Shown here: one piece after another, positions 1-8,312 of the stretch
Position numbering within the stretch: the first letter of the stretch is position 1
Layout of the letters: every line of letters starts with the position of its first letter
Origin: Maribacter forsetii DSM 18668
GTDB lineage: Bacteria > Bacteroidota > Bacteroidia > Flavobacteriales > Flavobacteriaceae
Length of the DNA: 64,000 bases
Assembly: GCF_000744105.1 (NCBI RefSeq)
Contig: NZ_JQLH01000001.1
Location: 3,348,001 to 3,412,000, forward strand
Direction of reading: 5' to 3'
Position numbers and translations under genes: made by a program
Notes under the pieces: model-generated
What the model was told of the DNA's origin: nothing
The model's input: the letters and a program-made list of their open reading frames with translations, nothing else
Database searches by the model: none

Positions 1-853
1 AACCAGAACATACACTACAGATCTAGAAAATCATATTGAAGCTTTAAAAGAAAGTGAGTTAAACTTAAAAAAAGCTCAAAATGATTTAAAACTTCAAAAC
101 AGCAAACTAGCCGTATTGAATAATGAACTTGAACTAAAAAACACACATATTGAAGAATTTACATTCATAGTAACACATGACCTTAGAGGACCACTAAATA
201 ATATCAATGTTATTGCTACAGAATTGGAAAAACAACATGCAACAGCTAATTATGCAAATTTCAACAGCTATTTAAAGCATTTACAGGGCAGTTCTACAAG
301 ACTGACAAACCTAGTGGAGGGACTTTTGAAATATGCTGAAATTGGTAATTCTAGCGAAATGGAAACTGTAAATTTCCCAAAGATAGTACAGCTTGTTTTA
401 TCTGATTTTTCAGAAATAATAAAAGAGAGCAATGCAACTATTACCGTTGGTGAGTTACCGACGATAACGGCAAGATCAAATGATATTGGAATGCTCTTTC
501 AAAATTTGATACATAACGCACTAAAATTTAGAACCGCTACCAAAGACCCAGTAATTACCATAGCGTCCCAGAAGAAAGAGAATGAATATCTTTTTAGTGT
601 TTCTGATAACGGTATAGGCATTCCAAAAGAACAACAAGCAAAAATATTTAATGCGTTTCATAAGCTACACAATCAATCTAAATTCGAGGGGTCAGGTATA
701 GGTCTGTACGGTAGTAAAAAGATTGTAGAACACCACTTAGGCAAAATATGGGTAGAGTCAGAAGAGAATGTAGGTAGTACCTTTTATTTTACAATTAACA
801 CCAATTCGTTAGAACAAGAAGACATTCAAGAACACACTATTAATCTCAACTAA
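1..853 (+). CDS. Sensor histidine kinase, C-terminal part (cut by left window edge)
   Basis: This is the kinase core of a two-component sensor. The reading frame is open from position 2, so the true start and the sensor domain lie outside the window; an in-frame TTG at 116 is not a credible start because the coil before it continues without a break. In order, one sees a Leu/Lys/Glu-rich coiled coil of about 40 residues, a HisKA helix with H-box HDLRGPLNN (phospho-acceptor His codon at 176-178), and a HATPase_c domain with N-box NLIHNALKF, G1 box DNGIGIP and G2 region GSGIGLYGSKK, ending in VGSTFYFTI. No membrane segment or receiver domain is visible, and no response regulator is encoded nearby. 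The core resembles PAS- or phytochrome-type kinases of Bacteroidota; the signal cannot be inferred. Confidence 0.93.
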   Translation, partial: TRTYTTDLENHIEALKESELNLKKAQNDLKLQNSKLAVLNNELELKNTHIEEFTFIVTHDLRGPLNNINVIATELEKQHATANYANFNSYLKHLQGSSTRLTNLVEGLLKYAEIGNSSEMETVNFPKIVQLVLSDFSEIIKESNATITVGELPTITARSNDIGMLFQNLIHNALKFRTATKDPVITIASQKKENEYLFSVSDNGIGIPKEQQAKIFNAFHKLHNQSKFEGSGIGLYGSKKIVEHHLGKIWVESEENVGSTFYFTINTNSLEQEDIQEHTINLN

Positions 854-871
854 AAAATACCTGACCAGGTG

Positions 872-879
872 TAACTTTG
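872..879 (+). promoter_or_regulatory. Putative -7 box (TAnnTTTG) for the DUF2007 gene
   Basis: TAACTTTG matches the Bacteroidota -7 consensus exactly and lies 64 bases before the ATG at 944. No clear -33 TTG is seen. It follows a short inverted repeat, ACCTG-AC-CAGGT, at 859-870. Confidence 0.35.
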
Positions 880-943
880 AACCTTATTTACTCTAAATAA
901 AAAATTGAATAGCTTCAGCAACGATTAACTAAAACAGATTACA

Positions 944-1165
944 ATGGACTCAAATTATATAAAAGTTTTTGGCGGAAATAATATAGAAGCCAAACGAATA
1001 GAACTAATACTGAAAGAAAATAATATTGTACCTATTCTTAAAGACGAAAAGGAATCTGCTCGCTTAGCAGGTTTTGGCACACCACAACAAGAACTGGTAG
1101 AAATCTATGTTTATAAAGATGAGGAAGAAAAAGCTTTAACTTTAATTACTCAACTTAATAGTTAA
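944..1165 (+). CDS. DUF2007 domain-containing protein
   Basis: This 73-residue cytoplasmic protein matches the DUF2007 pattern: an N-terminal beta strand (YIKVFGGNNIEA), a helix (KRIELILKENNI), a variable loop (ESARLAGFGTP) and a final strand-helix unit (LVEIYVYKDEEEKAL). The family is annotated as putative signal-transducing, but no biochemical role is established. It has no signal peptide or membrane segment. It lies 90 bases after the histidine kinase on the same strand, so co-transcription is possible, although a -7 box in the gap suggests it can be made alone. A strong hairpin terminator follows the stop. Family assignment is good; function is unknown. Confidence 0.85.
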   Translation: MDSNYIKVFGGNNIEAKRIELILKENNIVPILKDEKESARLAGFGTPQQELVEIYVYKDEEEKALTLITQLNS

Positions 1166-1175
1166 ATACATTAAA

Positions 1176-1201
1176 AAAAGCCTCCAGTAAAGGAGGCTTT
1201 T
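1176..1201. terminator. Bidirectional intrinsic terminator
   Basis: Arms AAAAGCCTCC and GGAGGCTTTT form a 10-bp stem with loop AGTAAA. It sits between the DUF2007 gene (+) and the 3' end of the DUF1080 gene (-); A and T runs on both sides let it work in both directions. Confidence 0.85.
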
Positions 1202-1220
1202 AAAATTCTAATTTTCAAAA

Positions 1221-2156
1221 TTACCCTTTACTCAAAGGCGTAATCTCTAACTTTCTAAATTCGACTGGACCATGATCTCCTTGAATCATTATTGGTCCGG
1301 CTTCTGCTTCATCATTATCCAGAGCGCCACCTGTCATTGCTTCAATATTCTGATTTGAAATTACAGTTTTTCCATTTGCGACAATAGTAACTCTCCTACC
1401 TATTAAAGTAATTTCATACGTTTGCCACTCCCCAGCTTTCATAGCCGCATTTTCATTTGGTGTAAGTAAACCATAGATTCCTCCAAAATAAATTGAAGAA
1501 GGCTCTAATCCTATGTTATCTGCTATTTGAACTTCGTAGCGACCACGTAAATACAAACCGCTGTTACTCCCTTCAGGGTATCTAAATTCTGCATGTAATT
1601 TAAAATCCTTGAATTTTTCTTCTGACACTAAGTTTACTCCTGGTTTTGAGCTAGTCAATATACCATCTAAAACCGCCCATTGATTTCCTGGTTTCATCTC
1701 CCATCCTTTTAAGTTTTTACCATTAAAAAGCTTCACGGTCTTGCCTTCTTTCACATTGTCATAATACGGTAGTTTTGGAGATTTTGTAGCCGTCCAATTA
1801 TACGTTTTTCCATCTACATAAATCATGGTTCCTGATAAACCTTCTCCTTCTATTTTACCTTCAAATTCCATATTGGCAGCTCCTGGCTCCCACTGTGGCG
1901 GAATTTCAAATGAAAATAATTCTCCGTGCTTTTCAATCTCAGCAACTGGTCTTGCACTACCAAATGCATACGTAAATCTACCGATCAAAGTATTGGTGCC
2001 AGAATGTCTAATTTCTAACCATGATGGTAGTTTCTTCCCTTCTTGATCAATGGTCAAGTTCCATTTTCCTTCTAACGGATGACCTTCTTGGGCTTGTACC
2101 ATCGTAAAATTAAAAGCCATCAAAAAAATGAAAGCAGCTGTTTTTATAATATTCAT
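1221..2156 (-). CDS. Secreted DUF1080 (3-keto-disaccharide hydrolase fold) protein
   Basis: A 311-residue exported protein. The ATG at 2156 is chosen because it opens directly into a signal peptide (MNIIKTAAFIFLMAF... VQAQ); an upstream in-frame start at 2207 would put 17 extra residues in front. Residues about 24-125 form a lipocalin-like beta domain (LEGKWNLTID, FEGKIEGEGLSGTM). Residues about 135-310 are the DUF1080 domain (VKLFNGKNLKGWE, GSNSGLYLRGRYEVQI, EWQTYEITLIGRRVTI, GPIMIQGDHGPVEFR), a concanavalin-like fold now linked to hydrolysis of 3-keto-disaccharides. It is divergent from the large propeller/cytochrome c lipoprotein at 2353, a pairing often seen in Bacteroidota and Planctomycetes. 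Substrate is not determinable from sequence. Confidence 0.9.
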   Translation of the reverse strand: MNIIKTAAFIFLMAFNFTMVQAQEGHPLEGKWNLTIDQEGKKLPSWLEIRHSGTNTLIGRFTYAFGSARPVAEIEKHGELFSFEIPPQWEPGAANMEFEGKIEGEGLSGTMIYVDGKTYNWTATKSPKLPYYDNVKEGKTVKLFNGKNLKGWEMKPGNQWAVLDGILTSSKPGVNLVSEEKFKDFKLHAEFRYPEGSNSGLYLRGRYEVQIADNIGLEPSSIYFGGIYGLLTPNENAAMKAGEWQTYEITLIGRRVTIVANGKTVISNQNIEAMTGGALDNDEAEAGPIMIQGDHGPVEFRKLEITPLSKG

Positions 2157-2180
2157 ATAATTATTGGTTTGATAAGTAAT

Positions 2181-2188
2181 CAAATATA
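2181..2188 (-). promoter_or_regulatory. Putative -7 box (TAnnTTTG) for the DUF1080 gene
   Basis: On the minus strand this reads TATATTTG, a perfect -7 consensus, 24 bases before the ATG at 2156. It supports the downstream start. No -33 TTG is seen at the usual spacing. Confidence 0.5.
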
Positions 2189-2352
2189 AAAGAACTTTTG
2201 AACACACTTTCTTAACATTGAAATAAATTATGTTTAAAATTCAAATTGATAAATCTATACCATAAATGGTTAATAGTTTACCTACAATTCATTTTTTACC
2301 TTGATTATCTACATTATTCGTTACATTTAAGTATCAATTTAACCAAACAACA

Positions 2353-5300
2353 ATGACATTCTTTAAAAAATTCCTTCTAGGGACCATATCCCTATTGCTT
2401 CTTTGCGCTTCTTGCATAAATAAAAAGCCAATTGAAATACCGTTAACCATACAACAAGACAGTACCGATCTTATTGAAATGGCAAAGCTTGCCAGAGAAA
2501 CTATAACGGCAGATGTAGCAGATGGACTTGAACTAAGTCTTTGGGCTTCGGATTCCTTGGCTCCAGATCCAATTGCGCTGGATATTGACAGTAAAGGCAA
2601 CATATACATTACTCGTTCAAATAGAGCCAAAAATTCGGAATTCGATATTCGTGGACATAGAGATTGGATGACGGAATCTATAGCCCTAGAATCCGTAGAA
2701 GACCGAAGAGCTTTTCTGCATAAAACTTTTGCTCCTGAACTTAGTGAGGAAAATGAGTGGCTTCCTGATTTAAATAATGACAGCATTCATGATTGGCACG
2801 ACCTTGCTGTTGAACAAGATGAAATTTGGATGTTACAAGATACCGACAATGACGGCATTGCAGATGTTTCTACACAGATCATGAATGACTTCAGTGATGA
2901 AATTAATGATGTCGCCGGAGCCCTTTTAGTGCGTGATGAAGATGTTTTTGTTGGTATAGGACCTAGTATGTATCGCTTAAAGGATACTAACGGTGACAAA
3001 ATACTAGATGATAAAACCAGTATTGCAGAGGGATTCGCTGTGCACATTGGTTTTAGCGGTCACGGAATGTCCGGCGCTATTGAAGGTCCTGATGGCAAGA
3101 TATATTGGGGTATAGGAGATATTGGTGCAAATATTACTACAGTAGATGGTGAAAACCATAAGTATCCAAATGAAGGGGTAATCGTAAGATGTAATCCTGA
3201 TGGGACAGATTTTGAGGTTTTTGCCCATGGTCTACGTAATACACACGAGTTTGTTTTTGATGCTTACGGAAATATAATTTCATCTGACAATGACGGTGAC
3301 CACAAAGGCGAAAGCGAACGTTTGGTTCATATAGTTGAAGGTTCTGATGCCGGATGGAGAGCAAATTGGCAATATGGAAAATATACAGATCCAAAGAACA
3401 ATGGCTATAATGTATGGATGGATGAAAAATTGTTCACTCCTCATTGGGAAGGTCAGGCTGCTTACATTATGCCTCCCATCCAAAATTTTCATAACGGACC
3501 TACCGGAATGATATATAATCCTGGTACTGCTTTAGGTAAAAAATGGATGGACAAATTTTTCTTGGTAGAATTTGTAGGAGACCCAAGCAGGTCCCATATT
3601 TGGTCGTTCGATCTACAACCAAAAGGCGCTTCGTTTGAATTGAAAAGTGACAAATCCATTCTATCGGGAGTATTACCTACAGGTATTGATTTTGGACCAG
3701 ATGGCGCACTATATCTTGCCGATTGGGTAAACGGCTGGGGCACTAAAAATTACGGTAGAGTATGGAAACTAGACGTTACCGAAGAAACCAATGATCTTGC
3801 CAAAGAAAGGCTAAGAACACAACAGCTAATGACTCATAATTATGAGGATGAAAAGATTGATAGTTTGGTCAGCTTACTATCATATGGCGATATGAGAATT
3901 CGACAAAAAGCTCAGTTTGAACTTGCTAAAAGAACCTTTTGGGGCTACAGAGCTTTAGAAAAGGCAATAATAGAGGAAGAAAACCAATTTGCACGTATAC
4001 ATGCTATTTGGGGTATTGGACAAATTGCGGCAAATGATGCAGATGAAGCTCAACCCCTACTAAATTTATTGCATGATGAAGATCCAGAAATTATAGCTCA
4101 AAGTGTTAAAGTACTAGGAGATTTACGTTATGAAAAAGCTGCCGATAGTCTTATTTCTCTAACTACTCATAAAAATGACCGTGTAAAATTCTATGCGGCG
4201 CAAGCCTTAGGAAGATTAAAATATGAAAATGCCATTGACCCATTATTGGCAATGATTGAAGCCAATAATGATCAAGATTTATATTTGAGACATGCCGCTG
4301 TTTTAGCCTTGGCTAGAATAGGAAATGCCGGACCGATTTTAGCGCTTGCCAATAGTGAAAATAGAAGTCTTAGAATTGCAGCTGTTATGGTTCTTAGAAA
4401 ATTACAGGACCCAAAAATATCCATATTCCTTTCTGATAAGGATGAATATATTGTTACCGAAACTGCAAGAGCAATAAATGACGACCTCTCTATTGAAGCT
4501 GCATTACCTGCGTTAGCGGCTACACTGAACAACGAAAAATTTAAATCAGAACCGTTGTTACGTAGAGCAATTAATGCCTCCCTGCGTGTAGGTGGCGATG
4601 AACAATTAGAATTTCTCATCAATTTTGCCAAACGAAAAAACGTCTCTAGCGATTTACGTGGTGAGGCCTTAGCCGCATTAGGCACATGGAACAACCCTTC
4701 TCTTTTAGACCGTGTAGACGGGAGATATAGAGGCGAAATCATAAGAGAAAACGGACAGTTGGAAGAAAAGATAAAAAAAGACATACCAGCATTTCTTAAA
4801 GAGAGTCAACCCGAAATATTAATTGGAATTTCAAAAACTATCAGTGCTATCGGTATCAACTCTTACAATGATGATTTGTATGCTATATTTAAATCAAACA
4901 GATCTCCTGAAGTTAGAACTGCGGTTTTAAATGCCTTGGGGCAATTAAAATTTAAAAATATGGAGACTGCAATGTCTATAGGTATGAAAGATAAGAACGA
5001 ACAGGTAAGAACTGCAGCAGTTGGCTTATTGAGCCAGTTAAACGTATCAAAAGAAAAACTACCGAATATTGTTGGCCCCATATTTAAAAAAGGTTCGGTA
5101 TCGGAGCAACAAAGAATGTTGAATGTTCTCGGTGACTTACCAGATGAAAAAAGTAATGCCATACTTACCAGCCTAATTAATAAAGCCAGTAGAAATCAAT
5201 TAAATCAGGGTATATTATTAGATCTAATGGAATCGGTGAAAACGACTGAAAACCCTGAACTAATAGCACAATTAGATCATCTTAAAAAAGCAGGGTTTTC

Positions 5301-5784
5301 TGCTGATTCTTTCCAAGAAACTCTCTATGGAGGAAACTGGTGGGCAGGGAGATCTGTTTTCAACAACAATCCTACGGCGCAATGTGTACGTTGCCATTCT
5401 GTAAATGGATCTGGTGGTGAAGTTGGCCCTAAGTTAGATAATATTGGTACTATTTTAAATAGACAACAATTACTGGAAGCCTTAATAGAGCCAAGTGTTA
5501 GATTGGCACCTGGTTATGGAACCGTAACTATTACATTAAAAGACGGACAAAAAGTTAAAGGGGTTTTAATTGAGGAAAATAATAAGGAGATTTTGCTGAG
5601 AACATCTGAAGCTGAACCTTTAAGAGTTCCTTTAATGAGAATTGCCAGCAGAGAAAATTCTATGTCTGCCATGCCCGCTATGGGACGCATGATATCAAGA
5701 AGGGAACTTCGTGATCTTATAGAATATCTTGGCGCTCTAAAAAATAAAAAACGAATTATTGTAGGGGAAGATAAAGAAGTATAA
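2353..5784 (+). CDS. Large lipoprotein: PVC-type dehydrogenase propeller, HEAT repeats, cytochrome c domain
   Basis: This 1143-residue protein begins with a lipoprotein signal (MTFFKKFLLGTISLLLLCASC; candidate lipid Cys 18 or 21). Residues about 45-480 resemble the membrane-bound/PVC dehydrogenase propeller related to glucose/sorbosone dehydrogenases (GFSGHGMSGAIEGPDGKIYW, GLRNTHEFVFDAYG, GIDFGPDGALYLADWV). Residues about 500-960 hold alpha-helical HEAT-type repeats (ARIHAIWGIGQIA, VKFYAAQALGRL, VRTAVLNALGQL). The C-terminus has a c-type haem domain with CVRCH at 1011-1015 and Met-rich candidate axial ligands near 1110. Family knowledge suggests periplasmic oxidation of a sugar or sugar derivative, with electrons passing to the haem. 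It is divergent from the DUF1080 gene, so the two may act on one substrate. It ends 1 base from the convergent gene. Confidence 0.88.
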   Translation: MTFFKKFLLGTISLLLLCASCINKKPIEIPLTIQQDSTDLIEMAKLARETITADVADGLELSLWASDSLAPDPIALDIDSKGNIYITRSNRAKNSEFDIRGHRDWMTESIALESVEDRRAFLHKTFAPELSEENEWLPDLNNDSIHDWHDLAVEQDEIWMLQDTDNDGIADVSTQIMNDFSDEINDVAGALLVRDEDVFVGIGPSMYRLKDTNGDKILDDKTSIAEGFAVHIGFSGHGMSGAIEGPDGKIYWGIGDIGANITTVDGENHKYPNEGVIVRCNPDGTDFEVFAHGLRNTHEFVFDAYGNIISSDNDGDHKGESERLVHIVEGSDAGWRANWQYGKYTDPKNNGYNVWMDEKLFTPHWEGQAAYIMPPIQNFHNGPTGMIYNPGTALGKKWMDKFFLVEFVGDPSRSHIWSFDLQPKGASFELKSDKSILSGVLPTGIDFGPDGALYLADWVNGWGTKNYGRVWKLDVTEETNDLAKERLRTQQLMTHNYEDEKIDSLVSLLSYGDMRIRQKAQFELAKRTFWGYRALEKAIIEEENQFARIHAIWGIGQIAANDADEAQPLLNLLHDEDPEIIAQSVKVLGDLRYEKAADSLISLTTHKNDRVKFYAAQALGRLKYENAIDPLLAMIEANNDQDLYLRHAAVLALARIGNAGPILALANSENRSLRIAAVMVLRKLQDPKISIFLSDKDEYIVTETARAINDDLSIEAALPALAATLNNEKFKSEPLLRRAINASLRVGGDEQLEFLINFAKRKNVSSDLRGEALAALGTWNNPSLLDRVDGRYRGEIIRENGQLEEKIKKDIPAFLKESQPEILIGISKTISAIGINSYNDDLYAIFKSNRSPEVRTAVLNALGQLKFKNMETAMSIGMKDKNEQVRTAAVGLLSQLNVSKEKLPNIVGPIFKKGSVSEQQRMLNVLGDLPDEKSNAILTSLINKASRNQLNQGILLDLMESVKTTENPELIAQLDHLKKAGFSADSFQETLYGGNWWAGRSVFNNNPTAQCVRCHSVNGSGGEVGPKLDNIGTILNRQQLLEALIEPSVRLAPGYGTVTITLKDGQKVKGVLIEENNKEILLRTSEAEPLRVPLMRIASRENSMSAMPAMGRMISRRELRDLIEYLGALKNKKRIIVGEDKEV

Positions 5785-5785
5785 T

Positions 5786-6727
5786 CTATAAAGAGGAAAG
5801 TTCTGCTTTCCTCTTTTCAAATTCTCTCATCAACTGTTTAACAATTTCACCTGCTGGTTTAATGTCGTGTATTAAAGCAGATGCTTGACCTATTTCTAGT
5901 TCACCATCTTCTAAGTCACCTAAGAACATACCTTTTTTAGCACGACCTCTACCTAAAAGTGATTTCAACTCATCTGTAGTTGCTCCGTGAGCGTATGCTT
6001 TTTGCACTTCGTTATAGAATTTGTTTTTAACTAAACGAACAGGTGCTAATTCTTTTAATGTCAACTGCGTATCCCCTTCTTTGGAATTGACTACTACCTC
6101 TTTGAAATTCATATGATTCGATGCTTCTTCACTAGCTACAAATCGGCTGCCCACTTGCACTCCGTCTGCACCTAAAACCATGGCTGCTAACATGGCACTA
6201 CCATTGGCAATACCTCCTGCTGCAATTAAAGGAATAGTTATTTTTTCTTTCACTGCAGGAATCAAAACCAAAGTTGTTGTTTCATCTCTACCATTATGAC
6301 CGCCTGCTTCAAAGCCTTCCGCTACAATTGCATCTACCCCGGCATCCTGTGCTTTTAATGCAAATTTCAAGCTACCTACCACATGCACAACCGTAATTCC
6401 TTTTTCTTTTAGAAAGGAGGTCCAAGTTTTAGGATTTCCTGCTGATGTAAACACAATTTTTACACCCTCGGCAACGATAATATCCATCAACTTATCAATA
6501 TCAGGATACAACATAGGGATATTTACTCCAAAAGGTTTTGAGGTGGCTTTCTTGCATTTTTGAATATGCTCTCGTAAAACATCAGGGTACATGCTCCCGG
6601 CACCAATAACTCCCAATCCTCCAGCATTTGATACAGCACTGGCTAGTCGCCATCCGCTGGTCCAAATCATTCCTCCTTGAATAATAGGAAATTCTATATT
6701 GAAAAGTTCGGTAATTCTATTTTGCAT
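5786..6727 (-). CDS. Nitronate monooxygenase / FabK-like flavoprotein
   Basis: A 313-residue FMN-dependent TIM-barrel enzyme of the 2-nitropropane dioxygenase family. Visible family signatures are the N-terminal EFPIIQGGMIW, SNAGGLGVIGAGS, the phosphate-binding segment IAAGGIANGSAM with GADGVQVGSRF, and the glycine-rich loop EGFEAGGHNGR that carries the catalytic-site His in nitronate monooxygenases. The same fold includes FabK enoyl-ACP reductases, so fatty-acid reduction cannot be excluded. It has no signal peptide, so it is cytoplasmic. It starts at ATG 6727, is followed upstream by mnmA (89-base gap), and its last codons form the terminator of the convergent gene. Family sure, substrate not. 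Confidence 0.88.
   Translation of the reverse strand: MQNRITELFNIEFPIIQGGMIWTSGWRLASAVSNAGGLGVIGAGSMYPDVLREHIQKCKKATSKPFGVNIPMLYPDIDKLMDIIVAEGVKIVFTSAGNPKTWTSFLKEKGITVVHVVGSLKFALKAQDAGVDAIVAEGFEAGGHNGRDETTTLVLIPAVKEKITIPLIAAGGIANGSAMLAAMVLGADGVQVGSRFVASEEASNHMNFKEVVVNSKEGDTQLTLKELAPVRLVKNKFYNEVQKAYAHGATTDELKSLLGRGRAKKGMFLGDLEDGELEIGQASALIHDIKPAGEIVKQLMREFEKRKAELSSL
5790..5816 (+). terminator. Intrinsic terminator inside the 3' end of the convergent gene
   Basis: Arms AAAGAGGAAAG and CTTTCCTCTTT form an 11-bp stem with loop TTCTG. It can end transcription of the lipoprotein gene that stops at 5784, yet all of it is also the last codons (KRKAELSS) of the gene on the other strand. Confidence 0.75.
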
Positions 6728-6764
6728 GTATTTGATAAATTATAAAAATCTCGATTATCCAGTA

Positions 6765-6808
6765 AAAACTTACATTTTAAAGATACTATTATGCTTCTTA
6801 AAATGTAA
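6765..6808 (-). terminator. AT-rich terminator candidate downstream of mnmA
   Basis: Perfect 11-base arms TTACATTTTAA and TTAAAATGTAA are separated by 17 bases and followed on the minus strand by GTTTTTAC. The stem is AT-rich and therefore weak. Confidence 0.4.
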
Positions 6809-6816
6809 ACTCTTAT

Positions 6817-8007
6817 TTAAGATATAACGCCAGATCCTATTAGATCATCATCTAAATACCAAGCTACGAACTGGCCCTCGGTAATTGCAGATTGCATTTC
6901 TTTGAAATCTACGTACATACCACCTTCCACTCTATAAATAGTAGCTTCTTGAAGTTCTTGACGGTACCTAATACGTGCTTTTACTTCTAATTTCTCATCA
7001 ATATCTAAGGCTAGATCTGTACGTACCCAATGTATTTCTTCATCCTTTACAAATAAAGTTCTTCTATACAGCCCTGGGTGTGCCTTACCTTGACCAGTAT
7101 AAATGATATTCTCATTAACATCGGTATCTATTACAAATAAAGGCTCTTTTGTTCCACCCACGTGCAGCCCTTTCCGTTGCCCTTTGGTAAAATAGTGCGC
7201 ACCTTGATGCTCACCAACAACTTTACCATCTGTTAAATGGTATACAGGTTTCTCCGCATAAAACTCTAATTCCGAGTTTTTATCATTGAAATGAGGTGTT
7301 GCACGTTCGTAAGCATTAAACCCGGCAGGAACTTCAACAATTTTACCTGTTTTTGGTTTTAACTGTTGTTGTAAAAACTCCGGTAATCTAACCTTACCTA
7401 TAAAGCATAACCCTTGTGAATCTTTTTTATCTGCAGTTATCAAATTCATCTTTGCAGCAATTTCCCTAACCTGCGGCTTGGTCAACTCCCCTATTGGAAA
7501 TAATGTTTTTGATAATTGCTCTTGCGATAATTGACATAAAAAATAAGACTGATCTTTATTACCATCTTTCCCCGCTAACAACTGGTAGGTTTCGGTATCG
7601 TCTGTATTTTTGATAGTGCCCTTTCTACAGTAATGACCGGTAGCTACATAATCTGCTCCAAGCTGCATAGCTATTTTCATAAAGACATCAAACTTGATTT
7701 CTCTATTACAAAGCACATCAGGATTTGGGGTGCGTCCCATCTCGTACTCCTTAAACATATAATCAACTATACGCTCTTTATACTCAGTACTTAAATCAAC
7801 TGTTTGAAACGGAATACCCAATTTTTCAGCGACAATTAATGCATCGTTGCTATCTTCTAACCACGGACACTCTTCTGATATCGTTACCGAATCATCATGC
7901 CAATTCTTCATAAACAAACCAATGACATCATAACCTTGTTCTTTTAAAAGGTATGCCGCCACGCTTGAATCTACTCCTCCAGAAAGTCCTATTACTACTT
8001 TTTTCAT
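6817..8007 (-). CDS. mnmA: tRNA-specific 2-thiouridylase MnmA
   Basis: MnmA installs the 2-thio group on U34 of tRNA-Lys, -Glu and -Gln, using ATP and sulfur relayed as persulfide. The 396-residue protein has the PP-loop GLSGGVDSS at 7-15, the catalytic nucleophile Cys100 in NPDVLCNREI, and the persulfide-carrying Cys201 in SQGLCFIG, matching the two cysteines of the E. coli enzyme. The C-terminal beta-barrel is present (GQHYFTKGQRKGL-like segment, then LEVKARIRYRQ). It is slightly longer than the 360-370 residues typical of Proteobacteria because of an extended region near 240-255, as is common in Bacteroidota. It starts at ATG 8007 and is a single gene with its own -7 box. Confidence 0.97.
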   Translation of the reverse strand: MKKVVIGLSGGVDSSVAAYLLKEQGYDVIGLFMKNWHDDSVTISEECPWLEDSNDALIVAEKLGIPFQTVDLSTEYKERIVDYMFKEYEMGRTPNPDVLCNREIKFDVFMKIAMQLGADYVATGHYCRKGTIKNTDDTETYQLLAGKDGNKDQSYFLCQLSQEQLSKTLFPIGELTKPQVREIAAKMNLITADKKDSQGLCFIGKVRLPEFLQQQLKPKTGKIVEVPAGFNAYERATPHFNDKNSELEFYAEKPVYHLTDGKVVGEHQGAHYFTKGQRKGLHVGGTKEPLFVIDTDVNENIIYTGQGKAHPGLYRRTLFVKDEEIHWVRTDLALDIDEKLEVKARIRYRQELQEATIYRVEGGMYVDFKEMQSAITEGQFVAWYLDDDLIGSGVIS

Positions 8008-8312
8008 CTCTTCTTCTTGGTCGATACAAAATTACGAAATTTCATTTCAAAGTCTATTTTTTTCAAACACTGCTTTTCCCATAAACCTTTAACGATAAGC
8101 ATAGTAAAATTTGTTGCTCAGCCAATTTCCTTTTTACTTACATATTTTTTTGAGTTAAAAATATTTTGTTAAACTTTTTTAAAAATTAGTTAAACAATAA
8201 GTAACTGTCGTATTTTTAGCATTGCAGATGATTTATTAACATAAATGCATTTTATTACATTTAATGTTAAACATCTTTCACACTTAATTAAACAATCTTT
8301 AAAAACACAGTT
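8008..8312. other. Divergent intergenic region between mnmA and the fasciclin gene
   Basis: These 305 bases hold no credible gene. They contain the mnmA -7 box (8027-8034) and a long AT-rich leader with several TTAAAC/GTTAAAC motifs (8158-8200) ahead of the fasciclin lipoprotein gene; a near-match -7 box, TATTTTTA, lies at 8211-8218. Confidence 0.6.
8027..8034 (-). promoter_or_regulatory. Putative -7 box (TAnnTTTG) for mnmA
   Basis: Reads TAATTTTG on the minus strand, a perfect consensus, 19 bases before the mnmA ATG. Confidence 0.5.

Noticed and set aside
4272..4784. A 170-codon minus-strand open frame inside the propeller/HEAT gene
   Set aside because: It is fully inside a well-supported plus-strand gene, has no family features, and its composition mirrors the opposite strand.
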